Numbered from the stretch's first letter, positions 1 through 7,772 are shown. The stretch: 33,171 bases of DNA from JACJXF01 sp964349045 (GCA_964349045.1 CAYGFI010000036.1:1-33171), one strand, 5' to 3'. Program-made: numbers and translations. Notes: generated from the letters alone by a model not told the origin.

Positions 1-22
1 AAGATATGGTAACGACAAAAAG

Positions 23-187
23 ATGAATTTGCTGGAAGAAATAAGAGAGGAGAAAGTAGATAAGGCTGCAAGACTATTAGAAATCATTATGAAATATGGT
101 TATCAGGATATCACTATTAAAACCCAAAATGGCGAGATCGCATATTGTGAGAACAAAAGGAAAAGAATTTTTAATAAAATGGATTAA
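23..187 (+). CDS. small hypothetical protein (54 aa) upstream of the recombinase
   Basis: An ATG-started frame of 54 codons ends at TAA 185-187. The product is charged and probably helical (many Glu and Lys), with an N-terminal MNLLEEIREEKVDKAARLLE segment. I recognise no domain. It lies at the window edge, in the same direction as and ahead of the serine recombinase, which is where mobile elements of Bacteroidota often carry tiny accessory ORFs. The A-rich stretch just before the ATG is the only initiation signal. It could be an accessory protein of the element or a chance ORF; the coding call rests on a clean start, codon use that looks coding, and position. Confidence 0.4.
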   Translation: MNLLEEIREEKVDKAARLLEIIMKYGYQDITIKTQNGEIAYCENKRKRIFNKMD

Positions 188-264
188 GGTACTGGATACC
201 CCGGACCTAACAGAAATATTGTTGCTTACTGAATAAACGGAAGCAATGAGATTTTCTAAACAAA

Positions 265-441
265 ATGTTATCATTCAATGAATGTAAAAAGATCTTAAAC
301 AGAAATGGCAGGCAATACACAGAACATCAAATAGAACTCATAGCGCAATACCTATGGGAACTGGCAAAATTGGAAGTTAGAACGCTCGAAAAAATTGATT
401 TCTATGAAGACAGCAGTTATAATGAGTCGTGTAAGCAGTGA
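265..441 (+). CDS. small hypothetical protein (58 aa) overlapping the recombinase start
   Basis: This 58-codon ATG frame overlaps the first 38 bases of the recombinase gene in another frame, suggesting translational coupling. The N-terminal part (FNECKKILNRNGRQYTEHQ, then a predicted helix IELIAQYLWELAKLE) resembles, from memory, short proteins of about 60-70 residues found next to recombinases and integrases in Bacteroidota, in which an ECKKILN...YT motif is followed by a helix. That resemblance is recalled and was not searched. The last 15 or so residues overlap the recombinase and look unconserved. Its function is unknown; a small helper or directionality factor is possible but speculative. 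Confidence 0.5.
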   Translation: MLSFNECKKILNRNGRQYTEHQIELIAQYLWELAKLEVRTLEKIDFYEDSSYNESCKQ

Positions 442-1951
442 AGAGCAGGCGCAAGGATATAGTCTTGGAGTGCAGGAAGAATCACTGACCAGGTATTGTG
501 AAAAAAACAATATTGAGGTTGTTCAGAAATTTCGTGAAGATCACTCTGCCAAAGATTTCAACAGACCCGAATTTAAATCATTCCTGAACTATGCCAGGAA
601 AAATAAGGGAAAAATAGATTACTTTCTGATTACCTCATGGGATCGTTTTTCCCGAAACATCACGGATGCATTTTTAATGATCAGGACCCTGAAGAATCTT
701 GGTATTGCAGTCCAGGCAATAGAGCAACAGACAGATATGTCAATCCCCGAAAATAAAGCAATGCTGGCATTGTTTCTGGCCATTCCGGAGATAGATAACG
801 AAAGAAGGTCAATAAAGATAAAAGGAGGTATGCAGGCAGCATTAAAAGCTGGCCGTTGGTGCAGAAAGGCACCCCGCGGATATAAAAATTCCAGGGATGA
901 AGAAAACAAGCCAATGATTATTCCTGGTAAAGATGTTGAAATTATTAAGAGAATTTTTGAGGGCATTGCAAATGGTAAGACCCAGGGAGAATTGAGGATG
1001 AGTCTTAAGAAAGAAGATTATGAGATTAGTAAAACTAATATGTCAGCATTACTCAGAAACCCGGTGTACATAGGAAAGATAAGGGTTCCTGAAGGAGTTG
1101 ATCAGGCAGAGCAAATAGTCGAAGGACTTCATCAGGGAATAATTAATGAAGCAACATTTTACCGGGTTCAGAATATCCTGAACGGAAACCTGTCCAAACG
1201 AAACCAGCCAAAATTTAAAACGATCAGGTCAGAATTATTACTACGGGGGAACCTGTCTTGTTCGAAATGCGGGGATAAATTAACAGGAAGTCCATCAAGA
1301 GGCAAATTGGGCAAAAAGTATTTTTATTATCACTGTAATCATTGTGGTAACGAAAGGTACAGGGCAGATATGGTAAACGAAAAGGTGAAAAGTATAATAT
1401 CGGATCTCCAATTCAATAGGGAAGCAAAAGAAGTTTACAGGGAAATGGTTAAAATGCTGTTAATGGGAACCGATACGGATCGGACAAGGAAAGTGATTGC
1501 ACTCCAGAAGGATTTGGAAAAGCAAAACCAGAGATTAAGCAAAATCCAGGACTTATATATTGATGGGAGCCTTACTTATGAGGATTACAGCATAATGAAA
1601 CAACGCTACTCAGGAGAAAAAGTAATTATTGAGGAACAATTAAAGGGATTACGGGAAGTAAAATCGAACCTGAACAGCTCTCTTGAAAAAGGAGTCGGCG
1701 TACTTGCAAACCTCGAAAAAATGTATGAAAGAGCTGATTTACAAGGTAAAAAGCAAATATTGGGTTCGATTTTTCCGGAAAATCTGACTTTTGACGGAAA
1801 AAAATGTCGAACCCCAAGAATCAATGAAGTACTCCGGCTTATCTTGTTGATTGACAATGAAAAACAAAATAAAAAAAGCGGACAAATCTCTGAATTTTTA
1901 GACTTGTCCGCTCAGGTGAACCTGGAGGGATTCGAACCCCCAACCTTCTGA
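404..1951 (+). CDS. large serine recombinase (site-specific integrase), about 515 aa
   Basis: This is a serine-type DNA recombinase that cuts and rejoins att sites to integrate or excise a mobile element. The resolvase-type catalytic domain is N-terminal (about residues 1-150), with the catalytic Ser in the SRVSSEEQ motif (Ser11 counted from ATG 404). It is followed by a recombinase DNA-binding domain (about 155-260, including NPVYIGKI), a zinc ribbon (CSKC near residue 286 and HCNHC near 311) and a coiled coil (about 365-440), the usual order for large serine integrases. An alternative TTG start exists at 395, but ATG 404 begins the typical KTAVIMSRVS. The last 35 bases lie antisense inside tRNA-Arg, and the preceding codons cover that tRNA's terminator hairpin. 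The C-terminal residues (LEGFEPPTF) are therefore simply the complement of the tRNA, suggesting the element's att site lies here. Confidence 0.93.
   Translation: MKTAVIMSRVSSEEQAQGYSLGVQEESLTRYCEKNNIEVVQKFREDHSAKDFNRPEFKSFLNYARKNKGKIDYFLITSWDRFSRNITDAFLMIRTLKNLGIAVQAIEQQTDMSIPENKAMLALFLAIPEIDNERRSIKIKGGMQAALKAGRWCRKAPRGYKNSRDEENKPMIIPGKDVEIIKRIFEGIANGKTQGELRMSLKKEDYEISKTNMSALLRNPVYIGKIRVPEGVDQAEQIVEGLHQGIINEATFYRVQNILNGNLSKRNQPKFKTIRSELLLRGNLSCSKCGDKLTGSPSRGKLGKKYFYYHCNHCGNERYRADMVNEKVKSIISDLQFNREAKEVYREMVKMLLMGTDTDRTRKVIALQKDLEKQNQRLSKIQDLYIDGSLTYEDYSIMKQRYSGEKVIIEEQLKGLREVKSNLNSSLEKGVGVLANLEKMYERADLQGKKQILGSIFPENLTFDGKKCRTPRINEVLRLILLIDNEKQNKKSGQISEFLDLSAQVNLEGFEPPTF
1861..1912 (-). terminator. 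rho-independent terminator of tRNA-Arg, embedded in the recombinase gene
   Basis: On the minus strand, directly after the tRNA, a 9-bp perfect stem (AGCGGACAA paired with TTGTCCGCT) closes an 18-base loop and is followed by a run of seven T, then a further T-rich stretch. The plus-strand arms are at 1877-1885 and 1904-1912. The same bases encode the recombinase segment KSGQISEFLDLSAQ. Confidence 0.75.
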
Positions 1952-1990
1952 TCCGTAGTCAGATGCACTATCCAATTATGCTACAGGTCC
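1917..1990 (-). tRNA. tRNA-Arg (anticodon ACG)
   Basis: The 74-base gene folds into a full cloverleaf: acceptor GGACCTG/CAGGTTC with one G-U pair, D arm GCAT/GTGC, anticodon stem TCTGA/TCAGA with loop CTACGGA, variable loop AGGTT, and T arm with loop TTCGAAT. The discriminator base is A and CCA is not encoded. The anticodon ACG (plus-strand 1954-1956) would be edited to ICG and read CGU, CGC and CGA arginine codons. The 3' half overlaps the end of the serine recombinase gene on the other strand, so the tRNA is the likely integration target. Confidence 0.97.
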
Positions 1991-1993
1991 TTT

Positions 1994-2025
1994 TTGAGTA
2001 TTGAGTTTGAGTTTGAGTTTTGAGG
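1994..2025. repeat. short TTGAGTT-type tandem repeat
   Basis: Four to five imperfect copies of TTGAGT(T) with a period of about 7 lie just upstream of the tRNA 5' end. The unit differs from the GTNAC family that follows at 2048. Confidence 0.75.
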
Positions 2026-2047
2026 TTCCAATCTTTAAAACCATCTT

Positions 2048-2071
2048 CGTCACATCGTCACATCGTCACAT
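2048..2071. repeat. GTNAC-family tandem repeat, 3 x CGTCACAT
   Basis: Three exact 8-base copies occur in the gap between tRNA-Arg and ccsA. This is the smallest member of a repeat family that recurs in other intergenic gaps of this window. Confidence 0.85.
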
Positions 2072-2122
2072 CCTTCAACGGTCGCAAAATTAACAAATAA
2101 AAATCAATTTCAACATATAATT

Positions 2123-2923
2123 CTAGCTCCCATAAACGTGTACGCTGTTCTGGGCCGAAGGTAAATAATTAATCCCAAACCAGGCAATGATCAACAACAG
2201 GAAGGAGAGACTCAGGATCCATAAACTTAAACTGACCCTTTTGGGATGTTGCCAGCGTAAATGAATGTACAGCAGGTAACCGAGCCAGGTTAAAAAAGCC
2301 CATGTTTCCTTGGGATCCCAGGTCCAGTAATGTCCCCATGCCTGTTTGGCCCATAGCGCCCCAAATAATAATCCCAGGGTAAGAAAAGAAAAACCGAGGT
2401 AAACCAGGTTGTCGGCTAATAAAACTACCCTGGCTTCCAATGTTCCGATATAATCCTTGTATAGTCCATATACAGCAACAAGTACGGAAACACCCAGCAA
2501 TGCATACCCCAGGATATATACCACAACATGTGGTACGAACCACGGACTCTGAAGCGCAGGCATCAGGGTTTTATCATAAGTCTCGGGATGATTCAGATTG
2601 ATAAGCACAAAAACAAAGGTCATCATCAGGGAATAAGATAAAAACCACTTGTATCCCCAGCGGATATAAAAAATGATTCCGATAGCCGGCAGGAAAAAAA
2701 TGTAAAGCAATCGGGTTTCTCCTAATGTACGCAGGGGAGGACGCTGTAAATGATACCACAGAATAGCTATAAAACTTATCATTACAAGTATTCCGGCAAT
2801 GAATACCCCGACCCCAGCCCATTTTAGTTTTTTATTTTTTGCTCCCAGGTAAATTAAAAGAAGTCCAAGCACCCAAAGTACTGAGGATGTAATGGCATAC
2901 ACGGGGAAATATATCCAATCCAT
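2123..2923 (-). CDS. ccsA: cytochrome c biogenesis protein CcsA (haem handling, System II)
   Basis: CcsA is the membrane partner of ResB/CcsB in System II, which brings haem to the periplasmic side and attaches it to apocytochrome c. The 266-residue protein has about eight hydrophobic segments and the diagnostic tryptophan-rich WWD motif WGHYWTWDPKETWAF near residue 190, which forms the haem-presenting surface. Conserved His residues precede it (VPHVVVYILGYALLG). Length fits the stand-alone family. It is 6 bases downstream of resB on the same strand and almost certainly co-transcribed. In some Bacteroidota the two are fused; here they are separate. No cytochrome or nrf gene is visible nearby. 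Confidence 0.93.
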   Translation of the reverse strand: MDWIYFPVYAITSSVLWVLGLLLIYLGAKNKKLKWAGVGVFIAGILVMISFIAILWYHLQRPPLRTLGETRLLYIFFLPAIGIIFYIRWGYKWFLSYSLMMTFVFVLINLNHPETYDKTLMPALQSPWFVPHVVVYILGYALLGVSVLVAVYGLYKDYIGTLEARVVLLADNLVYLGFSFLTLGLLFGALWAKQAWGHYWTWDPKETWAFLTWLGYLLYIHLRWQHPKRVSLSLWILSLSFLLLIIAWFGINYLPSAQNSVHVYGS

Positions 2924-2929
2924 AAATTT

Positions 2930-4165
2930 CTAGTTTTTAGGGTTTCGTCCAATCCAGAATAAATAAACAGCTCCGGCCAGTACCATAAATATTCCGGTAT
3001 ATACGACCTTAATCCACGGATCGCGTATTGCTTCAATTACACTGAGAGTTGACCATTTACCTTTTTCTTCATCATACGATAACTGGTAAAGATTCCAGGC
3101 TCCGATTTTTACCGGATCATTTACCTTTAATTTTATAGTTTCCGTTTTCCCGTTCTTTTCGATGGTTTCTATCATAGAAGAGAATTCTTTCGCTTCAGGA
3201 GCGGTCATGGCCAGTGCATACTGATTATCTAAAAACATGAAAACCGGTTCATTCGCGAAATTACCGCAACTTAGCCATCCGGAAACAGTTTTGGTACTTT
3301 CCTTGTTCTTTGCTTCAATGTTGGCAGCGGGAATGCTGAATGAATCTTCACTTGCAATAAATGTGCCTGCTTCCATCCGGGCAGCAGGTAAATATTCCTT
3401 AACCGTAATATTCCAGTTACCCAGGTCATATCGCGCACCTGCTTCAATCAGTGAAAAATTATTCCTTACATCTTTTGGTACTTTCATCTCCGGTTGTTCA
3501 ATCAGGGCAAGCTTAGGTGGAAATTCTTTGATATCAAAATCAAGTAGCTTAACAGTGAAGGGTATTTCCCGTGGCTGACGATTCTTGTCATAAGCATACC
3601 AAACCGATTGTCCTTCTTCAACATATATGGTGAGCCTTTCAAGATCACCTGATCCAAGACTGCCGGCAAAAATTATGATCCATAAACCAACATGATTAAG
3701 GGCAAATCCGATATTCTTAAACGTAAAAGGGGTGAGGCGCCTCAATGCAACGAGTCCGAGAACAGTTAAAAGATAAAGTCCTGATAATAAAAACGTGTAG
3801 CTGTTTCTTATGTGACTTAATCCGGTTAAGCGTGAAATATTAGAAGCGTCAGCTTCATTTTGTTTGCTCAGCCCAAGAATTAACACCAGAAAAGTAAATA
3901 ATAAAATCGAGGACATAGCTGCAGGTACCCTCGATAACCATTTAATGATTAAACTTTCTCTTTGATAAAAATGCAGAAAAAATAAAAATGCAAGGAATCC
4001 AATTCCAAACTGCAGGTTTACAGGCCATTTGGGCAGTAATGCGCCCTTGCCTCCGGTTATCCATTCAAGAGTCGTACCCAGAATGAAAATCACCAGGGCA
4101 ATAATGAATCCTTGTTGGTATTCTTTTCTGTTATTCGACCTGGGGGGTTTTGAATTACTTGTCAT
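2930..4165 (-). CDS. resB: cytochrome c biogenesis protein ResB/CcsB
   Basis: ResB (CcsB) is the second System II component; it holds apocytochrome c and the periplasmic haem-attachment site together with CcsA. The 411-residue protein has N-terminal membrane segments (about residues 20-40, 48-65, 82-100, 125-140 and 155-172), then a large hydrophilic region presumably in the periplasm (about 175-380), and a final transmembrane segment near the C-terminus (VVYTGIFMVLAGAVYLFWIG). This is the topology of ResB in Bacteroidota. It is the first gene of a two-gene leftward operon with ccsA. A TATTTTTG -7 element at 4189-4196 may be its promoter. Confidence 0.9.
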   Translation of the reverse strand: MTSNSKPPRSNNRKEYQQGFIIALVIFILGTTLEWITGGKGALLPKWPVNLQFGIGFLAFLFFLHFYQRESLIIKWLSRVPAAMSSILLFTFLVLILGLSKQNEADASNISRLTGLSHIRNSYTFLLSGLYLLTVLGLVALRRLTPFTFKNIGFALNHVGLWIIIFAGSLGSGDLERLTIYVEEGQSVWYAYDKNRQPREIPFTVKLLDFDIKEFPPKLALIEQPEMKVPKDVRNNFSLIEAGARYDLGNWNITVKEYLPAARMEAGTFIASEDSFSIPAANIEAKNKESTKTVSGWLSCGNFANEPVFMFLDNQYALAMTAPEAKEFSSMIETIEKNGKTETIKLKVNDPVKIGAWNLYQLSYDEEKGKWSTLSVIEAIRDPWIKVVYTGIFMVLAGAVYLFWIGRNPKN

Positions 4166-4188
4166 TTTTGGAATTATTTCAGGATCAG

Positions 4189-4196
4189 CAAAAATA
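4189..4196 (-). promoter_or_regulatory. candidate -7 element of the resB-ccsA promoter
   Basis: The minus strand reads TATTTTTG, an exact TAnnTTTG match, about 24 bases before the resB ATG. No good TTG box is found 19-21 bases upstream, so this is a partial promoter match. Confidence 0.4.
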
Positions 4197-4246
4197 GATT
4201 ATTTTTTTTGTTTTTGTAAATAAACTTTTTGCATTTCCAAAAATTC

Positions 4247-4330
4247 CCTTCACATCACACCCGTCACACCCGTCACGCCCATCACGCCCGTCACGCCCGT
4301 CACGTCCGTCACGCCGTCACGCCCATCACG
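4247..4330. repeat. GTNAC-family tandem repeat, 9-base unit CGTCACGCC
   Basis: About nine copies with a 9-base period, varying between GTCAC, ATCAC and CGTCC forms, fill the gap between the divergent resB and AsmA genes. The 9-base period contrasts with the 8-base period elsewhere. One copy is shortened to 8 bases (CGTCACGC-CGTCAC near 4315). Confidence 0.9.
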
Positions 4331-4382
4331 AAATCAAAATAAAAATTCCAATACCAATAATCCAATCGCTAAACATATTTCG

Positions 4383-4390
4383 TAACTTTG
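4383..4390 (+). promoter_or_regulatory. candidate -7 element for the AsmA-family gene
   Basis: TAACTTTG matches TAnnTTTG exactly, 22 bases before the ATG at 4413. No TTG is seen at the expected -33 spacing. Confidence 0.45.
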
Positions 4391-4412
4391 CCAAAATCAA
4401 AAATTCCCTCCG

Positions 4413-7205
4413 ATGAAAAAATTCTTTAAGATTTTCATGATCGCAGTAATCGTTCTTTTTATTGCAATAATCGCTATCCCCCTTGTATTTAAAGACCAGA
4501 TTTTGAAAAAAGTCAAGGCGGAGGTTAACAAAAGCGTTAATGCAAAAGTGGAATGGAATGATGTTTCAATCTCATTATTATCAGGATTTCCCAACCTGAA
4601 AATCAGCCTTAAAGACCTGTCCGTAGTGGGTATTAATAATTTCGTGGGAGATACTCTTGTTGCCATGGATGAGTTTGCCCTAAAAGTGGACCTTTTTAGC
4701 ATTTTCTCCAATAAAATACAGGTAAAATCAATTTTGCTCAACAGACCCGTGGTAAACGTAATTACGCTGGAAGACGGGAGTGTAAACTATGATATTGCCT
4801 TACCTGATACCGCAGCGGTTGAAGATGAAGTTACCGATACCAGCTCTATGGAAATGGTAATTAAGCTTAAAAAATTCGAACTCCGCGACGGGCGGATTTA
4901 TTATATCGACAAAGAAGGGGATATGAGTGCAAGCATGGAAGATTGTGACTTGCTGCTTAGTGGAAATATGGCAGAAAGTTTCACTGATCTTAATATAAAA
5001 TCCACTATTTCTTCACTGGATTTCACAATGGAAGGACTTAAATACATTAAAAATGCCCGGTTTGAACTTAGTTCACTTGTAAAGGCCGACCTGGTTAAAT
5101 ACATTTTCACTTTCGGACAGACCGATATAAAACTCAATGAAATATTATTAGGACTGGAAGGGACTTTCGGAATGCCAAACGACATCGATATGGATATGGA
5201 CATGCGTTTTTTCTCGAAGGAAACTTCTTTCAAGTCCTTACTTTCTATGGTTCCTGCAATTTATTCAAAGGATTTTGAGGGACTGAAAACCTCTGGTAAA
5301 TTAATGGTTGATGGAACGGTAAAAGGAACGATGAACGATACACAACTCCCAAAGTTAAACCTGACTATGCAGGTAACTGACGGATATTTTGCCTATCCTG
5401 ATCTGCCCAAATCGGTTGAAAATGTAAACATTGATGTAAAAATCTTTTACGATGGTGTCATGGAAGATAGTACAAGGGTGGATGTAAATAAATTCCACCT
5501 TGAACTTTCCGGAAATCCCTTTGATATGGAACTCCATGTGATTACCCCGATGAGCGATATGAAGATGAATGGTTTTGTCAAAGGCAGTGTCGATCTGGGA
5601 AGTCTCGCTGATGCAATTCCAATGGATGATGCGAAAATGTCAGGCACGATCAATGCCGATATTTCTTTTATGGGTAGAATGTCGGATATCGATAACGAAA
5701 ATTATGAAGCATTTAAAGCCGACGGCCATCTTGAGGTTTTAAATGTACACTTTTCCGGCAATGATCTCCCGGTACCTGTTACCATTGAGAAAACCAGTAT
5801 GTTCTTTTCCCCGCAGTTCGTTAATCTTAAAGCTTTTGATGCTAAACTCGGGAAAAGTGATATCCACATGATTGGGAAACTGGAAAATTTCATCCCATAT
5901 ATTTTTAAAGACGAAACGATAAAGGGGAGTCTGAATTTAAGCTCAGATTATCTTGATCTGAATGAGCTCATGGGAAGCGCCACCGAAGAAGAAACAGCGG
6001 TTGAAGATACATCAGGTTTGACCGTGGCTGAGGTGCCCCGAAATATCGATTTTGTTTTGCAATCAGATCTGAAAAAGGTACTGTATGGTAATCTTACAAT
6101 CGATAATATCCTCGGAAAACTCATTGTTAAAGATGGAAAAGTTATAATGGATAAACTTTCGATGAACATGCTGCAGGGATCAATGCTTTTAAGCGGCGAA
6201 TACAATACACAGGATATTAAAACCCCGATGGTTGATATGGACATGTCAATTAAAAATATCGACATTCCTTCAGCTTTTACAGCCTTTAACACGGTGAAAA
6301 AGCTCGCTCCGGTTGCTGAAAACATGAAAGGTAAAATATCATCAGATCTGAAATTTACTTCCAATCTTGATTCTGCCATGAGTCCCGTGTACACCACTAT
6401 CGTTGGAAACGGTTTTCTTATGTCGGAGGAAATAGTAATAGCCAATTCCGAGACCTTTGTGAAGATTGCTCAGGTGCTTAAAAACGATAAGTTTAAAGAT
6501 GTTGTGATTCAGGATATTAAAGCAAATTTTGAAATTCGTAACGGGAGAGTTTTTGTGGAACCTTTTGATACCAAATTAGGGCCTGCTAAAGCAAATATCG
6601 GGGGAGATCAGGGCATTGATCAGACCATGAACTATTTCATGAACCTTGCTATCCCGCGAAGTGAATTTGGGAGCGCTGCCAATGATGTTTACCAGGGACT
6701 TCTCAACCAGGCATCAGCCAAAGGAATAAACATCCAACAAAGCAATGATGTTAATGTACAGCTGAAAATTACCGGAACATTCTCTGATCCTGTTATAGGA
6801 TTGGATGTTAAGGAAAGTATGACAAAAGCTAAAAACGAGGTTAAAGAAGCCGTTCAGGAAAAGATAAAGGCAGAAGTTCAGAAAGTTAAGGACGACGTGA
6901 ATGAAAAAGTAAGCGCTGAAGCTGACAAGATTCTAAAAGATGCTGAGAAACAGGCAGAAACTATAAGAGTTGAAGCTAAAGCTGCAGGAGAGAAGTTAGT
7001 TGCAGAAGCAAAAATCCAGGGTGACAGGCTGGTTAAAGAAGCAGGAAGCAATCCTCTGAAAAAAGCCGCGGCACAACAAGCTTCCTCCCAAATGTCCAAA
7101 CAGGCAGAACAAAGTGCAGAAACTCTGAATAAAGAGGCCGATGCAAAGGCCAGGAGCATTCTTGAAGAAGCAAGAAAAAAGGCTGATGCTCTGAAAGTTA
7201 ATTAG
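4413..7205 (+). CDS. AsmA-family protein with a long charged coiled-coil tail (930 aa)
   Basis: AsmA-like proteins are inner-membrane-anchored periplasmic proteins with a repeating beta-rich groove, linked to lipid transport and outer-membrane assembly. Residues about 5-27 form the membrane anchor; after it come AsmA-typical sequences (LKISLKDLSVVGINNFVGDTLVAMDEF, described here only in part) and many alternating beta strands with VDVD/MNG patterns to about residue 790. A C-terminal AsmA_2-like part (INNSETF-type region and GPAKANIGGDQGIDQTMNY) precedes the tail. From about residue 800 to the end the sequence is Ala/Lys/Glu rich with heptad-like helices (EAVQEKIKAEVQKVKDD and AKARSILEEARKKADALK), an apparent coiled coil or LEA-like extension. 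The gene stands alone between repeat-filled gaps; partners and substrate are unknown. Confidence 0.9.
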   Translation: MKKFFKIFMIAVIVLFIAIIAIPLVFKDQILKKVKAEVNKSVNAKVEWNDVSISLLSGFPNLKISLKDLSVVGINNFVGDTLVAMDEFALKVDLFSIFSNKIQVKSILLNRPVVNVITLEDGSVNYDIALPDTAAVEDEVTDTSSMEMVIKLKKFELRDGRIYYIDKEGDMSASMEDCDLLLSGNMAESFTDLNIKSTISSLDFTMEGLKYIKNARFELSSLVKADLVKYIFTFGQTDIKLNEILLGLEGTFGMPNDIDMDMDMRFFSKETSFKSLLSMVPAIYSKDFEGLKTSGKLMVDGTVKGTMNDTQLPKLNLTMQVTDGYFAYPDLPKSVENVNIDVKIFYDGVMEDSTRVDVNKFHLELSGNPFDMELHVITPMSDMKMNGFVKGSVDLGSLADAIPMDDAKMSGTINADISFMGRMSDIDNENYEAFKADGHLEVLNVHFSGNDLPVPVTIEKTSMFFSPQFVNLKAFDAKLGKSDIHMIGKLENFIPYIFKDETIKGSLNLSSDYLDLNELMGSATEEETAVEDTSGLTVAEVPRNIDFVLQSDLKKVLYGNLTIDNILGKLIVKDGKVIMDKLSMNMLQGSMLLSGEYNTQDIKTPMVDMDMSIKNIDIPSAFTAFNTVKKLAPVAENMKGKISSDLKFTSNLDSAMSPVYTTIVGNGFLMSEEIVIANSETFVKIAQVLKNDKFKDVVIQDIKANFEIRNGRVFVEPFDTKLGPAKANIGGDQGIDQTMNYFMNLAIPRSEFGSAANDVYQGLLNQASAKGINIQQSNDVNVQLKITGTFSDPVIGLDVKESMTKAKNEVKEAVQEKIKAEVQKVKDDVNEKVSAEADKILKDAEKQAETIRVEAKAAGEKLVAEAKIQGDRLVKEAGSNPLKKAAAQQASSQMSKQAEQSAETLNKEADAKARSILEEARKKADALKVN

Positions 7206-7294
7206 ATTTGGTTTTATCATTTTACATTAGCTGCGACTATATCAATCTTTAGTGCACTCAACACTATTTCTTTAATTCAGGAAAAAATCCTTTA

Positions 7295-7376
7295 TCACTC
7301 CGTCACTCCGTCACTCCGTCACTCCGTAACCCCGTCACTCCGTAACCCCGTCACTCCGTAACCCCGTAACCTTTTA
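7295..7376. repeat. GTNAC-family tandem repeat, 8-base units CGTCACTC / CGTAACCC
   Basis: About ten units alternate between GTCACTCC and GTAACCCC with a period of 8. They lie about 90 bases after the AsmA stop. The mixture of unit types within one tract argues against a single recent expansion. Confidence 0.9.
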
Positions 7377-7394
7377 GTCACCGTAGCTTTCCTT
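7377..7394. repeat. dispersed AGTCACCGTAGCTT segment
   Basis: AGTCACCGTAGCTT occurs here, again near 7505-7518, and at the last bases of the window (33158-33171), each time at the edge of a GTNAC tract, so it seems to be part of a compound repeat. Confidence 0.7.
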
Positions 7395-7460
7395 GAGCGC
7401 TGAAGCTACTCTGCGGAGGCGCTCCGTGAGCGCTGAAGCTACTCTGCAGAGGCGCTAACG
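7395..7460. repeat. two 33-base tandem copies of a hairpin-forming repeat
   Basis: Copies start with GAGCGCTGAAGCTACTCTGC at 7395 and 7428 and differ at few positions. The first copy begins GAGCGC and ends in GCGCTC, giving a 6-bp inverted repeat and a possible stem-loop. Confidence 0.8.
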
Positions 7461-7613
7461 CAGGTGAACCCGTAACCCTATAACTTCTAACCCCGTAACC
7501 TTTTAGTCACCGTAGCTTTAGCGCAGGTGAACCCGTAACCCCGTAACTCCCTTCCCCGTCACGTTATCACGACGTCACGCCATCACATCCTCACGCCCTC
7601 ACGTCCTCACATC
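7461..7613. repeat. degenerate GTNAC-family tract before the pirin gene
   Basis: GTAACCC and CGTCACGCC-like units mix with CAGGTGAACC segments (two copies, near 7462 and 7523). With the preceding repeats, almost all of the 464-base gap between the AsmA gene and the pirin gene is repeat. No ORF or RNA gene was recognised in it. Confidence 0.8.
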
Positions 7614-7669
7614 TCCAAAATAACAATGAACATTCACCCCCATAATCCCGTTTATATCAAAACATATTA

Positions 7670-7772
7670 ATGAAAGAAATGAAAACAATAATTCACACGG
7701 CATCATCACGGGGTTATGCAGATCATGGCTGGCTTAAAGCTGCACATTCATTCAGTTTTGCAAATTATTATA
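7670..7772 (+). CDS. pirin family protein, N-terminal fragment cut by the assembly gap
   Basis: The 34 visible codons read MKEMKTIIHTASSRGYADHG then WLKAAHSFSFANYY, matching the start of bacterial pirins (bicupin proteins; typical N-terminus with HxA.SRG..DHGWL...HTFSFA.YY). Some family members have quercetinase activity and others bind regulators; the role here cannot be told. The reading frame runs into 100 N, so the rest of the gene (a full pirin is about 230-290 residues) is missing from the assembly. ATG 7670 and ATG 7679 are both possible starts; the second gives the commoner N-terminus. Confidence 0.85.

Noticed and set aside
395..403. TTG at 395 as the recombinase start
   Set aside because: ATG at 404 gives the usual KTAVIMSRVS start of the family.
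3237..3578. 113-codon open frame on the plus strand inside resB
   Set aside because: Antisense shadow of a well-supported gene, with no recognisable protein.
4247..4330. CRISPR array
   Set aside because: Units are 8-9 bases with no unique spacers of 30 or so bases, and no cas genes are nearby. The same applies to all other GTNAC tracts.
2048..4330. Plasmid-type replication iterons
   Set aside because: No rep gene is present, units are too short, and tracts are scattered in many gaps of a chromosomal-type region.
5948..6445. 165-codon open frame antisense to the AsmA gene
   Set aside because: Shadow frame caused by codon bias of the real gene; no domain seen.
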